NCBI GenBank assembly: GCA_029531795.1 | Contig: JAPEIS010000005.1 | Span: 2,292,001-2,356,000 of the forward strand | DNA: 64,000 nucleotides | Direction of reading: 5' to 3' | Source of the DNA: Sclerotinia nivalis | Lineage: Eukaryota > Ascomycota > Leotiomycetes > Helotiales > Sclerotiniaceae | In this document: piece after piece, positions 33,756 through 46,122 of the stretch | Layout: every line of letters starts with the position of its first letter | Position numbering within the stretch: position 1 is the stretch's first letter | Notes under the pieces: model-generated | Databases searched by the model: none | Seen by the model: the letters and a program-made list of their open reading frames with translations, nothing else | What the model was told of the DNA's origin: nothing | Translations under genes and position numbers: made by a program

Positions 33756-34934
33756 TATATATATATATATGTATAACAAAATATTTGAACTTGAATTTGT
33801 TAATTTTCTTTTAAAGCACCTCGTTCTTGTAAATCGGTACATCTAATTAGTTTCCCAAGCTTAGAAATCCCAAGCTTATACAACTAAAGCTCTACCTCTG
33901 AGAAATTGAGACTGAAAGTATATGATTTCTACATATGAACCGAGTTTTGTAGTACCTCATTACTCGGTCTGAATGATACTCAGAGTGCTGATATGACATA
34001 CAGTGACAGGAAACGTTACAATGACAGGCAATTTTCAGTAGTTCTTGTTATTAAAAGCATTATTATCATATTATCTACAACGCATAAAGTACTCGTACTA
34101 AAAAGAAAGCCCCCCTACAGCTCTTCACCAGTGCTAGGAATTCCTCCGCGATAGAAACGAAAGTTTGTACACATCTCACTAAAACTGTCCGTTCCCTCCC
34201 ATAAACCCCCCGAAATACACAATGAATGAAATTGTGAGAATTCCTAATAAGTTATTAAATCACTTAATAATATTTACCGAACCAATTGTTATATGATCAC
34301 GTGATATATTAATAATATGATTTCATATTATTAAATTTTATTATTATATAAAATTTCGATCATATATCATATCAGAATGATTTATAATGGAATAGAATGA
34401 AATAGAAGCATATAGAATTTCCTTATTCTCAGATTGAATACTATTGGTTATTATTTCCTTTTATTATATAAAATGATTCTATAAGATTCGATTTAAATCG
34501 ATCTTATTTATAATCATAGAATAGTGTAGAATCTCATTAAAATCTATAAATACGAAGATCTTCTTCAAAGAATTCTTCGAAAAAGTAAGCAGATAAAAAT
34601 TCAATATTCAATATATATAATTCTGACTTCAATATTCTATTGTTCATATATTCGATCACTCCTAAGCTAAATACGACTAAGTCTTCCACTATTATAATAA
34701 ATAATATTATAGTATTATTATTATATTATTTATTATTATCCGATCTACCTCCTCCGAGAGAAATAATAGGAGACAAAGCTGAATACCAAACGCTCGTGGC
34801 CTTAACCGTTCCAATGAAAAAGAGAATAATGTAGGAACCCACTTCGCAAACCGCGTGATTTAGACCGGAAAATCTAATGACAAAAACGAGATGGCCAAAG
34901 CATGAATTTGTTTGAAAATGTGGTCTAGAATAGA
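33756..34934. other. AT-rich region with a possible Copia-type LTR remnant
   Basis: From about 34231 (TGTGAGAATTCC) to about 34648 (ending TATTGTTCA) the sequence has the look of an LTR: very AT-rich, a TATAAATA box at about 34545, then about 80 bp of leader. It is followed by a frame at 34640-34834 whose end reads LPPPREIIGDKAEYQ, loosely like the beginning of a Copia gag. No second copy exists in the window, so the ends and class are unproven. The last 100 bp border the gene at 34935. Confidence 0.3.
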
Positions 34935-37105
34935 CTATTTCTTACAGTCTTCGCAGTATAGCTTGTCTTTCTGCATTGTGACACTTTCCCTAGGACACAT
35001 AGAGCATTTGCCTGTGCTAGACTCTGCATTCCAAACGCTCTGACTGGGCATGGGCTTCAATGGTTTGCCGTTAGATTTTTCGCCCTTCGTCACAGAGCTT
35101 GAAATATTTCCGGTAGAAGTCGGTGCCTGGGAACCTGGCAGAACAAGTTGTGGTTTAGCCTTAGAGGCACCTGGCAGACTGACTTGTGATTTGGCCTTGG
35201 AGGCAGGCTTTGGTAAGGTTGGAAGTGGTTTACAGTGCATATCGGATGCTGGCGTGGCGACAATTGATGTTGGATTAACTTGTGCGCTATTGTTCATAGC
35301 TTCATGTGCTGCTATGGCGGATTCGAGACGATTAACAAGTGCAATTGCTTCGGAAACAGCAGGACTTGCTTTTCCATATTCTGCCGCTGCAAAGGCAAAG
35401 AACATCCTCCGGAAGAACATCAGATCGTACCCTATGAGTTGGCTATTATTCACAGCCCAGGTATGTACCCCACAGCGGTAAAGTTGCAAAGACACCTCAA
35501 AGAATCTGGCAAGGTCATCGACTAAGGGTGTCATGCCATCGATCTCGCAAAGATATCCAAGAGCTCCATTTTCTTTGCTGCGAGCAAGTATTCTGAAAAA
35601 GTTGGTGATACCTCGATTGTCGTTGGAATTTCCGATGAGCATATTTATCTCTCGGAAAATGTTAAGCTGATTGTAGCGCAGCGCATCTTGAAGGATCTGT
35701 GAGCTTGTGCCGGGACTCTTTTCTTCAAGCTTGAGTAACCTCTGAGATGTCTCATCCTTCTTGCAGTACATATAGCTGTCCAACAATCTGGCAGGTCGTC
35801 CTTCAGATAGAGTGGTAACTTCGTCCATCAAGGCAAAGAGCCCCGCATCTTCTAGCTGCAAGAGCTTTTCAAGGTAGTGCTGGGTTTGAGGCCCAACACG
35901 CCTCGATAGGTTCGTAACGGTTTGAAACATACCATTCCGATGCCAACTTAGAAAGAGATTCAAATGCTTTTCGGAATCATAACCAAGAGATGACGCAACC
36001 GAGTTGAAAACACCCAACAGCCCTCTCTGCTTTAGCTCAGCGAAGTGTCTTACATTCTTTTCGGTCCAGGATCGTTCACCATGAAGGTAGCCTTTGGATA
36101 TATCTTGGATCAAGTCTCCCGAGAAAGAATCCAGTACATACTGGAGAAATTGGAGTCTGTTTTTACCGTGTCCATCGCTCAATAATAGCAGTTGACGCAG
36201 AAATCGAATTCCATCTTGTGAAATAATCGCAGTTAACATTCGCAGCTCATCATCCAGATCCTCAATCGCTGCACGACCGCAGATTTTTCCTACATTCAAC
36301 CATACTTTCTCGACAACAGTGAGTGGAGGTAGCTTCTCTTCTGCCAATGCAGTATTTACTGTGTTTTTCGCAGTTTGTTGAGGTGGCTCCTTATTATTTC
36401 TATTAGTAAAGATGCTGCGAAATAGTGCAAATGACTTACCACGTGTACAATATCTGACGCGGCGGTAATTAACTTATCGTTGGCATGTTCCCTGGTGATT
36501 GCTGTTGCAGTTACCTGTGAAAGACGACAGATGTCGAGAGCTCGTCTGTATTCGGGGGTACTGATGCTTGACTTAGGGACTCCCTTTTTCTCGAGACGAT
36601 CAGAAAGTTTGGACATTGCCTTAGCTTCCAGATAAATCAAGAAATCCTTAACTTCCTTCGGATTAGAGCCACTTTCGTAGACACCCTCGGCCAGCTCTGC
36701 GATGAAGTCTGTGAGGAGATCTTCTGTTCTTGCGTTCTTCCAGTCGAACGAAGGCGGAGGATTGTTCTATGGATAATTAGAGAGAACCCAGAGCTTGGTA
36801 TAATTAGGGTTACTTACTTCAATCCAGCGCAAGGCTTGCTTGGCTAGATCGATCTTTGCTTCGTTGTTGTTCCTGACTTTATTCTTTGGGCGGAACTCTG
36901 GAGTTTTGCTGAAGATATATGATCCGGATAAAACCAGTGTCAATCTATTGTGGTCGAAAATGTAGTGAGGAGGGTCGCATCTGTGCTTTTGACAGTAGTC
37001 GTAAAGGTCATGAACTGGACCAGTCTTGCTGTCAACCTTCTCGCCGTGTTTCAATTTATTCCTGCGCTGGTGGCGTGAACCATTGCTGTCAGTGTTGGCG
37101 TTCAT
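34935..37105 (-). CDS. Hypothetical protein with dsRBD-like N-terminus and C-terminal zinc ribbon
   Basis: Three exons, complement(34935..36389, 36440..36766, 36818..37105), 689 aa; introns of 51 and 50 bp. The second uses an AAG acceptor preceded by TTACTAAT, because the nearer CAG would give an immediate stop. Translation starts at the ATG at 37105, within a frame that opens at GTG. Residues about 30-96 resemble a double-stranded-RNA-binding fold: VHDLYDYCQKHRCDPPHYIF, a beta-rich middle, then AKIDLAKQALRWIE. Residues about 220-530 are helical with no family I recognise. A Pro/Lys/Ser linker leads to a C-terminal CSMCPRESVTMQKDKLYCEDC pattern (CxxC-x13-CxxC), probably zinc-binding. RNA binding is an inference from pattern only. 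Confidence 0.75.
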
Positions 37106-40100
37106 GATGGCAGATCTTTTCACAACCTTGTCGTGTTGTGCCTAATTGTTGATGGTTTGAAATTGAAAAGGTCGGTTGAAGAATCTAGTATTGAAGAAAG
37201 ATAGAAAGCTCGCTTGTTTTTGAGAAAAATAAAAGAAATTGAAATTGAAATTAGGGCACCGAGTGAGTTTGGATTGCGTGCTGCGAAATTCACTTACTAG
37301 AATTTTACTCTTTACTTGCACTTCACATTTTGGGCCATATCAAACCTTCTTGGAAGACTGGCGGATAATACTTGAATCAGCGGGGCGTACGCTAAGAGAG
37401 AGAATTAGGGACTACAGTGGAACGTCTTCTGGCTGACTCTAAGAGCATATGGGGCATTACATTAGAAGCTGTCGCAAAGGCAGAATAAAATAGAGGCGAC
37501 TGTAAAGGCTAGACTCGGCTTAGCAAACCGGACTACTTATGAACTGACAGAAAGATTATGGAAGACGACAAGAGAAAGGTGCTTTGAACTTCCCTTCAAA
37601 TATTAGACACGAGAAACGCAGGAAAACAAGCTGTACTAAGAAAATATATTGAGTCTATCAAAAGATCGATATTTGAAGCTAAACAATCGGAAATGCATAG
37701 CAAAGATTAAATCACGAACTAAACTTTTCAGATGTCAATTTAATTTTTTTTGGCAATTTGAGAATAAAAACAACCTTGCAGCAAAGTGGGAGAATGAGAT
37801 TGGTAGAGGTGATTATAGTCAAAAGAAAACGAAAATGATTTTCTCTTGAAGTTTTGCTGTTCAAGAATCACCCTATTTTTCGTTTGAACTAACTGGTGAT
37901 GAAGATGATTGGTGATCTAGCTTTATGGATTGAATAGTAGATCCCCAGTCCAAGTGAAAACTACAAAGACAAGGAGTTAATACTTGAGCTATTTTAGGCT
38001 ACGAATTCAAAGCCATGATAGATGAATTAATGTCTTCAGCAGGTTCGCCTTCACAGTAGAATTGCAAAATTTGAGAACCTAAGCACTGATTTCACAGATT
38101 TGTGGCAATAACCAAGGTACTTGGTGTTTGATATCGAGACGACGACCTAGATTATCATAGTGGCAAGATACAAATGAGAGAGGTCGACTTACAGTGTTCT
38201 GGGAGGATCATGGGAGAGGTCAGATGTGACCCAAGTAAGAACTCACTTGAAAGATGGAGAGACAGTTTGGGTAATTAAGGATATGAGCAGCAATGGTGGA
38301 ATGTATATGGTCAAGTAATGGAGGGAAGTGTAATGAAGAACATGAGGTAGACTGGTTTTCGGGAAGACCCGGCCATAAACTCCCAGTAAAAAGCGTGACA
38401 CTGCTTGCAGTGGTCCATAACTCTGAATTCCAGATCGCCACTATCATAAATATCAGTTTAATAGAGTAAAGATGTTTCTAGTATTCAGAGCGAACTTTGC
38501 GTAGCAACCACTACTTCTGATAAATGCGGGAAGAAGCTGCCAAAAACCGATTACCAAAACATAAAGCTTGGATTTCCCATACCAAACGTGAAAGATGTTT
38601 CGCCTCAATGATTAATTACATTTACCAGAGACCCTCTATGGATATAGGTTATGCAAGGCTGCCAGTTTACCAGCCTGTAGTCTTCGAGGACCACGCAAAG
38701 AACAGGCGCACAAGTGTTAATTTAAATCTAAATAAACAGTTAGCTATTGAAGTTTCTTTCGTGCCTTCTTGACAGAGAAAACCGAACACGAAGGTGACAC
38801 TGCGCAAACAATTCGAAATTCTACGGTAAATATGAAATGCGATTCCAAAACGTTAATTGTAATTATGCTTTTTAACCGATAGAAGATTTGAACGTAAATA
38901 GGTATGTCGGAATAATGTAAGATAACGAGGACAGAGTACGCAGCCAACCAAACGAAACTCCAGACCCAGGTTAAGTTGGCGCACCATCTTTTCCTTTTAT
39001 GCTGCATGGTAGTGTTAGGCACTGTACTCATCCAGTCATTTGAAACTCTATCGATAAAATCCGAGTGCATGTTAGCCCGGCAAATATGATTAACAGACGC
39101 TTGAAAACACCGGATTACAGATTTAACATTCCCAAGTTTGTTCAACTTGTATTCATTAGAAATAATGATCTAAAAATATATATCAGATTATTCACGTGAA
39201 TCGGAGTTTGAATGCTGAATGCTGTGGCATGGTCTCTCACGTAATGGAAGACTGAATATGTAGTTTGGATGCTACGCGATCAACAGGAAGTCAAAAACTA
39301 CATTTATTATTTTAACTGCAAATACGATCCAAAGGTATGTATGATGAAATATCCTAAATTAAAGACAGAGGTCATAGAACCCATGACTACTGTCAGGTCA
39401 TCACGTGATTGTCTATTGCGCGAGGACACCGTAAAGACTTCCCAAAGATGCCTCGTATAGGAGCTAGTGCAGCGGTAGTCAGAATAAGAGAACTAAATAA
39501 GCTGACTAAGATGTTTAATCCAACCGCTTGACCATGATACTACATATATAGACGGAAAGCAAAGGCATAATTATTCACACGTGAGATGAGGGGAGAAAGA
39601 CAAAAAACAACAGACCAAAAAGAAAAAAACTGAAACACAAAAATAGAAGCACTGCTCGAAAGCTAGACCTACATGGAAGGTGTGGCATAGATCTAAATCG
39701 GACCGCCCGTGGCAGCCAAACTGAGATAATTCAAACAAACTAATAAGGCGACGGACTGAAGCAGTGATACCAGCCAGACCACTGCGCCATACTACTTCTA
39801 CTGTGGTATACTATCGCGTTACTTTGATAGTAGTAGTACCAGCAAGCGAGCTTCCATGAATGTCTGTGTAACAATTGAAAAATTGTCTATGCACCACACT
39901 TCTCGACTTTGTGATATACTAGATAATTGAACGTATGGGTGGGATTTGTTCTCGCTATTAGTATTCATAACATTCTTGGGTACCATAATGGGCTTCAAAC
40001 TGTTCTATTATTACATACCTTTGCAGAGGTGGTCTTTGTTATCAAGAAAACTCCATTAACTCGATCAAAAGATCCGGTCGGAGGCTATACACAATGGGAG

Positions 40101-41064
40101 TTTCTCCAGAAAACATATGCTTCAACTACCAGTAGAAGAGGGTCCTGAATGCTTTCAACTCAATGTGATATCGGAAGTCATCACCGACAATATTTACTCC
40201 AATTCCTCAACGTCGTCAATGGTCGTTCCCATATATCTCGCTTACGACTTTACCCATATTTGATTGCCCCACAATTCAACGGACCTCAAGTCCAATTTTA
40301 CTACAAATTTCGAAGTCCAATGATATTGACCAGCAATAAATGATGAAGATAATAGAGAATAAGTTCCTCTAAAGGGAGGCACACAAGCTACGTCTTAAGT
40401 TTAGTTCGTATCGCCGGCAGATCCAATTCGACCTGGGCGGAAGATGAGTTCACCTTCGGTAAATGACCTAGCAAGAAAACCTTGGAGACCTCAGCTCAGG
40501 CGTCGATACTAACTATTCATCTGGTCTAATGAAATTGAGGATAATGTTGGCCTAAAATGTGGTTTGTAATTGATTACAACCTCGAGGGCTTCAGTTATCT
40601 CTCAGCTGGTGATCATTTTGGCGCAGCATCACGAAAACGAGATTCCATTGGCCTGTTTCCATCAAAACCCTAAAAATATCTCAATTTGTGACTGTAATTT
40701 GGTCAAATTAAACTATATTGAAGAAGTGAATGAACGGCAGAGATATTCCGTATCTCTATTGTAATCTTGATACGGTCAAACCAAAAAATTATTTCAAGCT
40801 CAGTGTTTCTGACCGCACCTTTGTCTTGAATTGAGCTACGATAAAGAGCGACCTGCCGTTCATAAATTTAGGAGCTACATCCATTAAGTATTTAATGACC
40901 TACAACTACAACTATTCAACAACATCCAAAAACATCATTTACTTCAACCAAACTCTTCATCATCCATCTAACGACATCCAAAAATCATATTCATCACTCA
41001 AAATCTCCACCACTTCATCACTCAAAATCCACAGGACCCTCTCCACCAACACAAAATCGCAAAG
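37106..41064. other. Gene-free stretch, about 4 kb
   Basis: No convincing gene. The largest frame is 38744-39145 (minus, 133 codons), which includes one hydrophobic segment (WVWSFVWLAAYSVLVILHY) and no recognisable family. Short frames elsewhere look random. The 3' 150 bp before 41065 is CA/CT-rich (CATCACTCAAAATC repeated), as in fungal 5' UTRs. Confidence 0.45.
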
Positions 41065-41559
41065 ATGATGGATCCAAAGAAATATGACGAGCTCCTCCAG
41101 CAAGAAGACCACTATGGTCAAAAATACAATGTCCAAATATTTCTCGAACTCGCTACTGATCTAAACTGTAATGATCCTACCGGGCCGCAAATGCACAGTG
41201 CTGTTATGACCGTAATTGGCGAAAGCTTTATTGCCAACAACAGTCCCGTTTTTAAAAGCGACGATAATGGTGCTTTCTACAGACAAATTGATGCGCTGGT
41301 TAATGTCCGTATCAAGCTCGTTGAATGGCTTAAGGTATGTTATCACCATTAAAACTTTGGTTGAGAAATGAGAAATTACCTGTACTGATATTGGCATGTG
41401 TAGGAAATGAACGACAAAGGTATCATGTCATATGAAGATGAACAAGCCTATATAACTCATGGTGATTTAAGACATGCGCGGAGCGGAATATTGGACAACG
41501 CTGGGGAATACCTTGATTGGCTGTCAAGACGTAGGGCAGAATTTTTGGAGATGATTTAG
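41065..41559 (+). CDS. Small hypothetical protein, two exons
   Basis: join(41065..41334, 41404..41559), 141 aa. The 69-bp intron has a GTATGT donor, a TACTGATA branch and a TAG acceptor, and joins phase 0 at WLK/EMND. The product is acidic and largely helical, with DPKKYDELLQQEDHYG at the N-terminus and a charged end (WLSRRRAEFLEMI). No domain is recognised and no signal peptide or membrane segment is seen. The clean splice signals and CA/CT-rich leader argue that it is a real gene, probably lineage-specific. Confidence 0.6.
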
Positions 41560-42668
41560 TAGATTGAACGGTGCTCGATTCAAAGCAGAGTATCTGTGGC
41601 GCTACAGCAACTTGATGGAGACAAAACATACAGCCGTTCATGAGCTTGTATTAGTCTCTACTTAAAGTATGAGATTCTTTAACATAATAGAAATAGCAAT
41701 ACTGTTTGAGCACAAAGCGGATCTACAATTTGAATTTACGTGAGGAAAAACCGTGTCTCATCTTCCAGGATTTTTACGCATATCCATACAATCCGTACCA
41801 TAAGCTTGATCAGCAGTGTTTATCTTGACCTGTAAGCCAATGCCCAATAAGTGATGACAGAAACATGCACGGCACGATCCTGGATGATCGGGCAGCCCAG
41901 AACATAGAATTGGAATCGGTTGTATTGAATCAATATCACTGACTATTACCAAATGACTGTCTGAATTCCGTTTGTTGAATCAAAGTCAGTGGCTAACCTT
42001 AACCTTTACATAACTGCACATTCACGAGAATTTCAAGCTCCTGTGACTGGCACCAAACAGAGCACATATTGGAAGGTGACTCCAGCTCATATTCAACAAC
42101 ATGACACTTCTTCTCAATTCCCTCGAACTATCACTATTTCTTTTCACACCATTCACGTTCGCCGAAGAGCCAGGTAACATGCACCAAGCATAGAAAATTT
42201 TCAACCCAACTCATAATTTCAGGACATACTTACAGATTACACTCGTAGGTAACGTCAGCTCGGTAGTGGGTATATGAGTTACAATTTCCTTGTGTTGCTA
42301 GAAGCACGGATAAACCTCGGGTTTGGATATTATCCGAAGTTTGAAAGGGGAGTTACTTCCAACTCCAGCACGGCACCACAAAGATAAGGTTAATGTCAGA
42401 CATTAAAGGGTGTTATTATTTGAATTTACAATTAAGAAAGTTAATCCAGAACATTTGATGAGCTACAAATAGCCCTTTATCGGTAACTCGAAAAATATTC
42501 TATAAATACGATGAGGAGCCCCTTGCCTACCTCACAACCTTGAAATACTAAAGCCTGATCTCCATCTAAAAACCGGTCTTAACGGATCATCATTTTGGTT
42601 TTGATTGTATTGATGTATTGACTCTCAGTGTAGTGCTAATACTCAAAATGGAACGAGATGGAATATCC
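41560..42668. other. Intergenic region, nothing recognised
   Basis: About 1.1 kb without supported features. Frames on both strands are below 75 codons and have no splice context or sequence motifs I can name. Confidence 0.4.
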
Positions 42669-43460
42669 TCAAAGCCTACAGCTACCCCGCATTTGAGGAA
42701 GACTCCAGTAGTAAGGTTCAATGTGATTTTGGTGCGCACTGAAACTGCGAATCTGCGATCGTTGCATGTGTTTTCGTTCTTTTGCGGCTCTCTTTCTGGG
42801 TTGTTCGTTTAGCTTTCGTGGCACCTCGACATTGACATTGACATCGACATCGCCTATGTCCGCATCCTCATCCCTAGACCTCTTGGTCCCGCGTCTATTA
42901 TTGCTGCAGGTGGTCTCAAGCTGGAGCTAGATAAGAAAATATGTCAGCTTGTAAGCTTAGAAGAAAGAAATGAAGCTAACTTGACTTACCTGTGCCGCAT
43001 CGTTGGGCACTCTAGAGTCAGGTTTTGTGCCGGAGACGTCGACTTCCGGTTGATCTTGACATGCAAAACGATCGCGGCGCCCAACTTCCTTATTTATAAA
43101 AGCCTCATACTCATCCGCAAATTTATGCTCCTGTAAGGACAGCGACTGCATTTTCGCTTTCAGTTCGATATATTGATTTTCCTCCTCATAAGTCATCGGA
43201 AACTTAGCGCGATTACCCGAAAACTTCCCCATCAGTATGAGATTCCGATATGTGACTAAACCTAGAATGTTGTCGTGAAATACCTTGAACCAAGTTAGAA
43301 CTTGAGAAAATAAATCAGCCTTCGACGCCCGTCTCCCAAGCACATCAACCCGATTTTTGAATACCGGGCAGCTCCTAATTCCAAAGCAACAACCTGTCAA
43401 CTTCATATTTGCAATAACTCCGCGATCATTCTCTTTATGAGTAGCTAGACACAAAACCAA
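42669..43460 (-). CDS. Hypothetical protein, probably 5'-incomplete or broken
   Basis: complement(42669..42926, 42990..43460): a 157-codon exon joined in phase 0 to an 85-codon last exon by a 63-bp intron (GTAAGT donor, CTGAC branch, TAG acceptor). The helical part includes TYEEENQYIELKAKMQSLSL. The last exon has basic clusters (RRGTKRSRDED, PRKRAAKERK) that may be nuclear signals, and an alternating DVDVNVNVEV segment. The frame at 43460 has no ATG. A 41-bp intron candidate (43445-43485) connects upstream to a 60-codon frame, but that frame ends in TGA at 43487-43489, one base before the donor. So either the start is an internal ATG, or the gene carries a nonsense mutation. Confidence 0.45.
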
Positions 43461-44376
43461 GCGTTCAACAAGTTAGATGCCTTACATCAAATTTCTAAAT
43501 TTATTTGCAGTCTCAACATCGAGAACAGAATTCCATTCCTAAATCTACATGCAAAGTTTGCCGTCCATAAGAGCCCAACCTTCGATCGATAGGCGAGGCA
43601 CATAGTCCGTGGTGCAAAGGAAGATATCGGTTGACAAGCATCGGATTGATTAATATAAGAAAAAGTCAAAAAATAATGTCACTTCAAAATCATACTAATT
43701 ATACACATAGACAAATATCAGATTCCGTTACTTTTGTGAAGCTATCCAAATCAAAGAGCGCATTACTAATCACCTAGCGGGGTTAGCTAAACGAGCTTTC
43801 GTACATATTCCTAGCATGGAGTACATGGATTATTTGCAGGAAAGATCATCCCAAATGCACAGCTAGTTTAAAAGAAGAAGAGGAAAATGTCGTCGATCAC
43901 GATCGATAGTGTAGACTCTGGTCAGGCAGGATACGCAAGTGAGATATCGAGACTGTTGGGGCCCGGTATAGACTTCTAGAATCTGAAGGCCGAACTCCAT
44001 GAGCGAAGATAGATGAGAGTGCCTGTCTGTTACGTTTGATGTAGAGGTTTGTTCAACGCAGGGGATTGTTCTAGGTAGCTGATTAATGATTGCATTAATA
44101 GGGGGGTACCATGTTCCTTTCTATAGCCAAGATAAAGATAATTCCCCCCTTAAAAAACCCCTCAGCATTGATTGATTCTTCCGCTGACGACTTACGACGG
44201 CGACTGCACCGAGAATAGGAAAAAAAGTGTATATTCATTATCATTTTTAAATTCGTTATCATGCTGAAACGCCATCGCAATGACCTGTATATCCCCCTAT
44301 TTGCTCCACGCTTTCTATTAAAATACAAATGCTTCTAATCATCCATATGGCATGTGGAACCGTACGGTCCAGCATC
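43461..44376. other. Intergenic region, nothing recognised
   Basis: The 60-codon frame at 43487-43669 (minus) may belong to the preceding gene. The rest, including the 3' side of the MFS gene, shows no supported feature. Confidence 0.4.
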
Positions 44377-46122
44377 TCACTTTTCACTTGCAAGCTGCCC
44401 AGCATCATGTTCTCTCGTATCGCTGGGCAGCGCCACTCGTCCATATCCCATACCCTCCTCAATATATCCCTCTTGATGATAAGTATCTTCGCGTGGAGCA
44501 TCAGGCATACTTGCTATACTTGATGCTGACGATGAGTGGGAGCTAGCACTGGTCCTATTCTCTGTCGTTCGGTCTGGTGAGGATTGATCCGCCTCGAGGG
44601 CCTTTTCGTTGCCCACATCCTGTTCGTTCGAAGGTTTCTTCGTGGGGGTTGGAGCGAATTTGGATCGTTCTCGGATGGCTCCACCATATTTATAAAATAA
44701 AAAGGGGATCGGGGCGAGACATACGGCAATTCCACCGATAAGTGAGCCACCTCCACCGACGCCAAGAGCATCGAACATATATGTCGTGAATAATGGTGCT
44801 GCAGCGCCGGCTGCTGATCTGCAAACAGTGTTTGCAGCAACTGCACTGGCGGCATACATTAAGTATGTATCGGTTAAATAATTGAGGTAGGCGACGAAAA
44901 TGAGAAGAATAGACGTGGAGAGGAATATCCCAGCAAGAGTGGGAACTATCCAATGAATACTATTATAATTTCCAGACCATGCAAACCAGAACATGGTAAT
45001 TGGGAAAATAATTCCACCAGCCATGGCGACGGGTAGACGATCCTCAGCTACGCCAACATGACCAGCCTCCAGCTTCTTCCTATCACGATGGGACACAATG
45101 AAGATGGCGGTCCCGCCTATTATGGCTCCAATGATCGTACCAACCAATGGTAATTCTCCTACTCCGGAATTCCAACCACGCTTCTCCTGAAAGATGATGG
45201 GGTAGATGGTGAACAGCATATACAGTAAAGCATATACGACGGATAGGTAAACGGCAACGGCAAACGAAATTGGATCGACGAGAAGTTGCCATGGTCTAAC
45301 AAGTGCGACCTTGAAAATTTGCCATAAGGTACGATCGCTATCTTCGACGGGAGCTTTGACGTTTTCGTAACCTGGAATTTTCAATGCTCTTATCCTCCTA
45401 GCTTTATTTACTAGCAATTTCGAAGGTAAGGTTTCTGGGATAGTAAACATCAAAAGTTCGGTGATACCAGCAAGCCATAAGATGACATAAAAATTCCACC
45501 TCCAATCCTTCTTCAACTCAAGAAATCCTGAAATGACAGGACCCAATGCTGGACCGGCAAAAGTCATCATCGAGAACAGAGCCATAGCATTTCCTCTTTC
45601 GACAGGACCCCAAATATCGGCGAGAACTCCTGGGGCATTTGAAAGTGGCGAACTGGCCATTGTACCCGTTATGAATCGTCCTACTAATAGAGCTGCGAAA
45701 TTATTGGCGAACGCACAGAGAAAGTTAAAGGCCAGGTACAAAGTAAAAGAGATATAAAAGATCCATCTTCGACCAAAGAACTCGGACAATGGAGCCCAAA
45801 ATAACGGGCCAAAGCAGTATCCTAAAAGAAAAACCGAAATGACCAAAGCTGAAACCTCTGCAGAAACATGAAATTCTTCCTCAATTCCTGTCAAACATCC
45901 CGATGGACTGGACGATGCAAATGTTGCATTTACCACGAGCAAAACTGATACCACGGTAATATACCATCGTCTCGGCTTCGACCAATTCTTCGGATTCTCT
46001 ATATCCCCAGGCCCAAAATCCAGATGCCCATTTTCATTTATATACGGTTGATCATCGATGATATGTTTCGTGCGATATGGCTTCGCATTTGGCCTTGACA
46101 AAACACGCTTTAATCGATCCAT
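44377..46122 (-). CDS. MFS transporter, DHA1 12-helix family (TPO-like)
   Basis: A single exon, 581 aa, starting at the ATG at 46122. It is a proton-coupled antiporter of the major facilitator superfamily. The group contains polyamine (Tpo1-like) and multidrug exporters, and the substrate here is not determinable. The N-terminus (about 55 residues, with PKNWSKPRRW just before helix 1) is cytosolic and typical of this group. Motif A is seen as APLSEFFGRRWIF (about residues 115-127), and motif C as GPALGPVISGF (about 195-205). Twelve hydrophobic segments fit between residues 57 and 480. A long central loop holds SHRDRKKLEAGHVG. The last about 100 residues are Ser/Asp/Glu-rich, hydrophilic and probably a regulatory tail. 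The frame is intact although it lies beside transposon-rich DNA. Confidence 0.92.
   Translation of the reverse strand: MDRLKRVLSRPNAKPYRTKHIIDDQPYINENGHLDFGPGDIENPKNWSKPRRWYITVVSVLLVVNATFASSSPSGCLTGIEEEFHVSAEVSALVISVFLLGYCFGPLFWAPLSEFFGRRWIFYISFTLYLAFNFLCAFANNFAALLVGRFITGTMASSPLSNAPGVLADIWGPVERGNAMALFSMMTFAGPALGPVISGFLELKKDWRWNFYVILWLAGITELLMFTIPETLPSKLLVNKARRIRALKIPGYENVKAPVEDSDRTLWQIFKVALVRPWQLLVDPISFAVAVYLSVVYALLYMLFTIYPIIFQEKRGWNSGVGELPLVGTIIGAIIGGTAIFIVSHRDRKKLEAGHVGVAEDRLPVAMAGGIIFPITMFWFAWSGNYNSIHWIVPTLAGIFLSTSILLIFVAYLNYLTDTYLMYAASAVAANTVCRSAAGAAAPLFTTYMFDALGVGGGGSLIGGIAVCLAPIPFLFYKYGGAIRERSKFAPTPTKKPSNEQDVGNEKALEADQSSPDRTTENRTSASSHSSSASSIASMPDAPREDTYHQEGYIEEGMGYGRVALPSDTREHDAGQLASEK

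Noticed and set aside
44514..45757. Several frames of 69-113 codons overlapping the MFS gene
   Set aside because: Shadows of the MFS coding sequence in other frames.
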